Positions 61,459 to 64,000 of a DNA stretch of 64,000 nt are shown piece after piece (position 1 is the stretch's first letter; the number at the start of each line of letters is the position of its first letter). Below the pieces are notes generated by a model that had not been told where the DNA came from, searched no databases, and was given only the letters and a program-made list of their open reading frames with translations. Made by a program: the position numbers and the translations under genes. This stretch comes from Ashinkailepas kermadecensis (lineage: Eukaryota > Arthropoda > Thecostraca > Neolepadidae): assembly GCA_034440615.1 (NCBI GenBank), contig JAOTOM010005183.1, forward strand, positions 516,501 through 580,500. Reading direction: 5' to 3'.

Positions 61459-61979
61459 CTGAAACACAGCCGACCGGTCGGCTGCGGGAGCCAGCCTGGA
61501 GGCGGCACGCTCTAAGACGTACAGCCGGGACGGAAACAGGGGAGCTGAACCGAACAAACAACACAACGGAGACCGGAACAGTAAACCTGACCAGAACACA
61601 TAACAAAACGGAGACTGGACCAGCAGACCTGACCCGAGCACACAAGACGGAGACCGGACCAGCAGACCTGACCCGAACACACGACAAAACGGAGACCAGA
61701 CCAGCAGAGCTGACCCGAACACACAAAACGGAGACCGAGCCGGCATACATGACCGGGAGAAGGGCGGCCACAACCAAACCATGAGACGACACGCTACAGA
61801 TCAAGGCCAGGAAACACCGGAATCTGGCCCAGGCAGAGTTGCAGTTCGAGACAGAGTTCTGAATTGGAGTGCAAAATGCTAGCAAAATAACAAAAGAATG
61901 CACTTTGCAGTTCATATTTGTTACAGCGCTTAATTCACCAGCACTTCCTGGGCATGATTACCGTACGTCACGCTGGTGT
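61459..61979 (-). other. Intron upstream of exon A with a ~42-bp repeat
   Basis: At 61545-61750 about five units of aacacacaacacaacggaga and ccggaccagcagacctgacc occur. A single 70-bp copy of this repeat reappears at 63184-63261. No further DCAF6 exon was seen. Confidence 0.75.
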
Positions 61980-62043
61980 TCGTTGGTTGGCTGGTTATTG
62001 GAGTTTAGGGGCGCATCGACTGCATCGGTCATGCAGCGCCCAT
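61980..62043 (-). mobile_element. Short SINE-like insert (64 bp) with exact target duplication
   Basis: On the minus strand it reads GGGCGCTGCATGACC, GATGCAGTCGATGCGCCCCT, AAACTCCAATAACCAGCCAA and CC. It is flanked by an exact 12-bp duplication TCACGCTGGTGT (61968-61979 and 62044-62055). The GGGCGC and GCGCCC ends can pair, so the RNA could fold as a hairpin with a single-stranded tail. Confidence 0.9.
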
Positions 62044-62109
62044 TCACGCTGGTGTCCTACACGCACAGTGCTTACAATGACATGGGTGCATTATTTTGAA
62101 AACATATTT

Positions 62110-62480
62110 TCGGTTCATCAACAAACTTTCGGGTCTATACCAGAACCTCTAATGCTCATAGCCTCTAACGGTTCAACACATCTAGGAATCAAAAGGACTA
62201 AGCGTTCAAAACCTCTAAATTCGGAGATTTGATTGCGTATTGGGGAACTTCAGAACTTCTAATGTTCAAAACCTCTAACCGTTCAAATTATCTAGGAGTT
62301 CAAAGCATCTAATGACTCAAAAGCGCGAACGATCAAAAGCTCTAGGTGTTCAAAACCTCGACGGTATCAAAACATCGAATCCACAAAAACAGCAAGAGTT
62401 CATACCGTCTAATAGCAAACGAGTTCAGAACCTCTAGCGATCAAAACCTCTAACGTGTTCAAAATCACTAATCAAGAACT
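62110..62480. repeat. Short-period array (ttcaaaacctctaa), left arm
   Basis: Irregular 14-18-bp units built around gttcaaaacctctaa. The complement of the same motif dominates 62765-63075, so the two arrays form an inverted pair. Confidence 0.88.
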
Positions 62481-62764
62481 TTTTCCTTGAAGAAGTGTGA
62501 TATTGCTCTGAAAGGTGTCGTGTGGGCGATAAAATCCAAGCAAACATTTCCTTTCCGAGTTTTCGCATTCGAACTTCACACCCTTCCCTCCCACACACGC
62601 AATTCAACCGGAATAACGTTCACCTTCCAAACAACGGCACCGAGCGCTTCACGCGCAGTTACCGAATTTACCATAGTTCTTGATTTAGATTATTTGAACA
62701 CGCAGTACTTCTCAAGGTTTAAAGGTGTTCAACACTTAGAGATTTTCCACGTTATGGTTTCTGA
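62481..62764. other. Non-repetitive centre between inverted arrays
   Basis: About 280 bp of unique sequence. A 94-codon plus-strand open frame (62487-62771) has no recognised domain. Confidence 0.6.
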
Positions 62765-63075
62765 ACCTTAGAGGTATTGAACGTTTTAGAGGCTTTGAAC
62801 GTTAGATGCTTTGAATGCTTTGAGGCTTTGAACTCTAGGTATTTTGATACAGTAGTAATTTTGAACCGTTGGGTTTAATGAACAGTTTGTTGATTTGAAC
62901 GTTCGGAGATTTGACCGTTTTAGAAGTTTTTAACTGTTAGATACTTTGATACGTTAGAAGTTTTGAACATCCGCAACAGAAGGAAGTTTCCGCCGATTAG
63001 GGGTTTTGAACCATTAGAGGAATTGAACTTTAGAGGGTTTTAGAAGTTTTGAACTATTCGATGCTCTGAATCCTT
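62765..63075. repeat. Short-period array (ttagaggttttgaac), right arm
   Basis: Irregular units built around ttagaggttttgaac, the reverse complement of the left-arm motif. Confidence 0.88.
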
Positions 63076-64000
63076 AGACGTTCTGATACACCCCCAAACT
63101 TTCTCATCCATTGGGACCGGACACGACCTACCAAGACGGAGACCAATGGCCGATAGGAACGGCCCATAGACAGGCGACAATATGGCAATACAGGGGAGCT
63201 GAACCGAACACACAACACAACGGAGACCGGACCAGTAAACCTGACCCGAACACATAACAATCAACGTTGCTTTTTAAAAATGGCGAGAGGCGAGACAGGT
63301 CAGGCAATTATACCGTTTGCCCCCAAAATTACATGAGTTATGTCAGGAAACTGATGGAGCTCACAACATTTGGGACATTATTTCTCATTATGGATGATGT
63401 GAAATAGCCAATATCTCCGGTAAATTTACAATAAAATTGGACTTGAAACAAATAATTATATATTCGTCAACATTAATCGATCAAATCCATTTGACGAGGA
63501 GCTTACAAACTCGGATTGAAGATAGTTGGCTTTACAGCAATGAACAGCTTACATTACGGACATGACAGTGCACCGTGACTTCTAAAAGTGATCCTAAATG
63601 ACACTGCTTCAGCTTAAAGTTTCCTACCGGAAAAAAACATCCCGAGCACAGCTAGTCCCGCATCCGATCGCGCAAGCCAGTGTCTGGAAGCGCACACCGG
63701 ACAACAACACGCATCATTTCGACAAGGTCGTTGATGATGACACCCAGGGTTAAAATAATGGTTTTTCGTTAGGTGTGAGATGTCGAAACCAACACAGTAG
63801 GATGCCGAAATTTCCCATGGAATTAGTGCCATTTAAAATGCTTTTGACGTCTTTCAGACTCAAATTTGAGCCAATAGTGTGGGTACTTATGACTGTATCT
63901 TTATCATTTGTTTTAAGATTCATAATTTTGGATGAGCTATATTCGGGATAGGGAGAATAATGCCTATGCTATAAACTGGTATTGCACGCCATATCACATT
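63076..64000. other. Unique sequence to the window edge
   Basis: Includes the single 42-bp-repeat-like piece at 63184-63261. From 63270 to 64000 the DNA is AT-rich and unremarkable. If DCAF6 extends upstream this is intron. Confidence 0.5.

Noticed and set aside
61459..64000. Search for the N-terminal DCAF6 exons
   Set aside because: No minus-strand frame resembles the first WD repeat (a GxYILSGSDD-type motif); they must lie outside the window.

Overview
The window is from an animal nuclear genome. Evidence: one multi-exon gene with GT-AG introns, tRNA-derived SINEs, hAT-like DNA transposons, long (AT)n and (CT)n microsatellites, and an exceptional load of minisatellites. The species cannot be fixed from sequence. 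The GGCCGG-rich islands and the short SINE type would suit a marine invertebrate such as a crustacean, but that is a guess.

Only one protein-coding gene is recognisable. It is a minus-strand homologue of DCAF6 (NRIP/IQWD1), a WD40 substrate receptor of the CUL4-DDB1 ubiquitin ligase. Ten consecutive coding exons run from 61458 down to 43984. Every junction is phase-compatible and together they give a continuous 772-residue reading frame. The N-terminal exons lie beyond the right edge. Six of the nine introns carry a minisatellite grown from an exon edge: the repeat unit copies the end of the neighbouring exon together with its splice site. This affects the donors of exons A, B, C, D and H and the acceptor of exon G. 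These arrays make up about half of the 17.5-kb locus and are the most unusual thing in the window.

Layout. 1-17.4 kb: a chain of unrelated minisatellites (34, 48, 33, 107, 42, 64, 32, 50, 27, 29, ~40 and ~73-bp units) separated by GC-rich islands with no recognised gene. 17.5-25.7 kb: an 8.16-kb hAT-like non-autonomous element inserted into the tRNA-like head of a SINE. 25.7-33.1 kb: unique DNA, microsatellites and short repeats. 33.1-38.25 kb: a second, 5.14-kb member of the same element family, inserted into a 32-bp satellite. 38.3-43.9 kb: transposon fragments, diverged repeats, and 100-bp and 36-bp arrays. 44-61.5 kb: DCAF6. 61.5-64 kb: upstream intron sequence with a 42-bp repeat, a very short SINE-like insert and a 1-kb inverted pair of short-period arrays.

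At least three very short (40-64 bp) SINE-like inserts with good target-site duplications are scattered through the window in one orientation. All gene calls rest on reading exon translations against remembered family features. No database search was possible.
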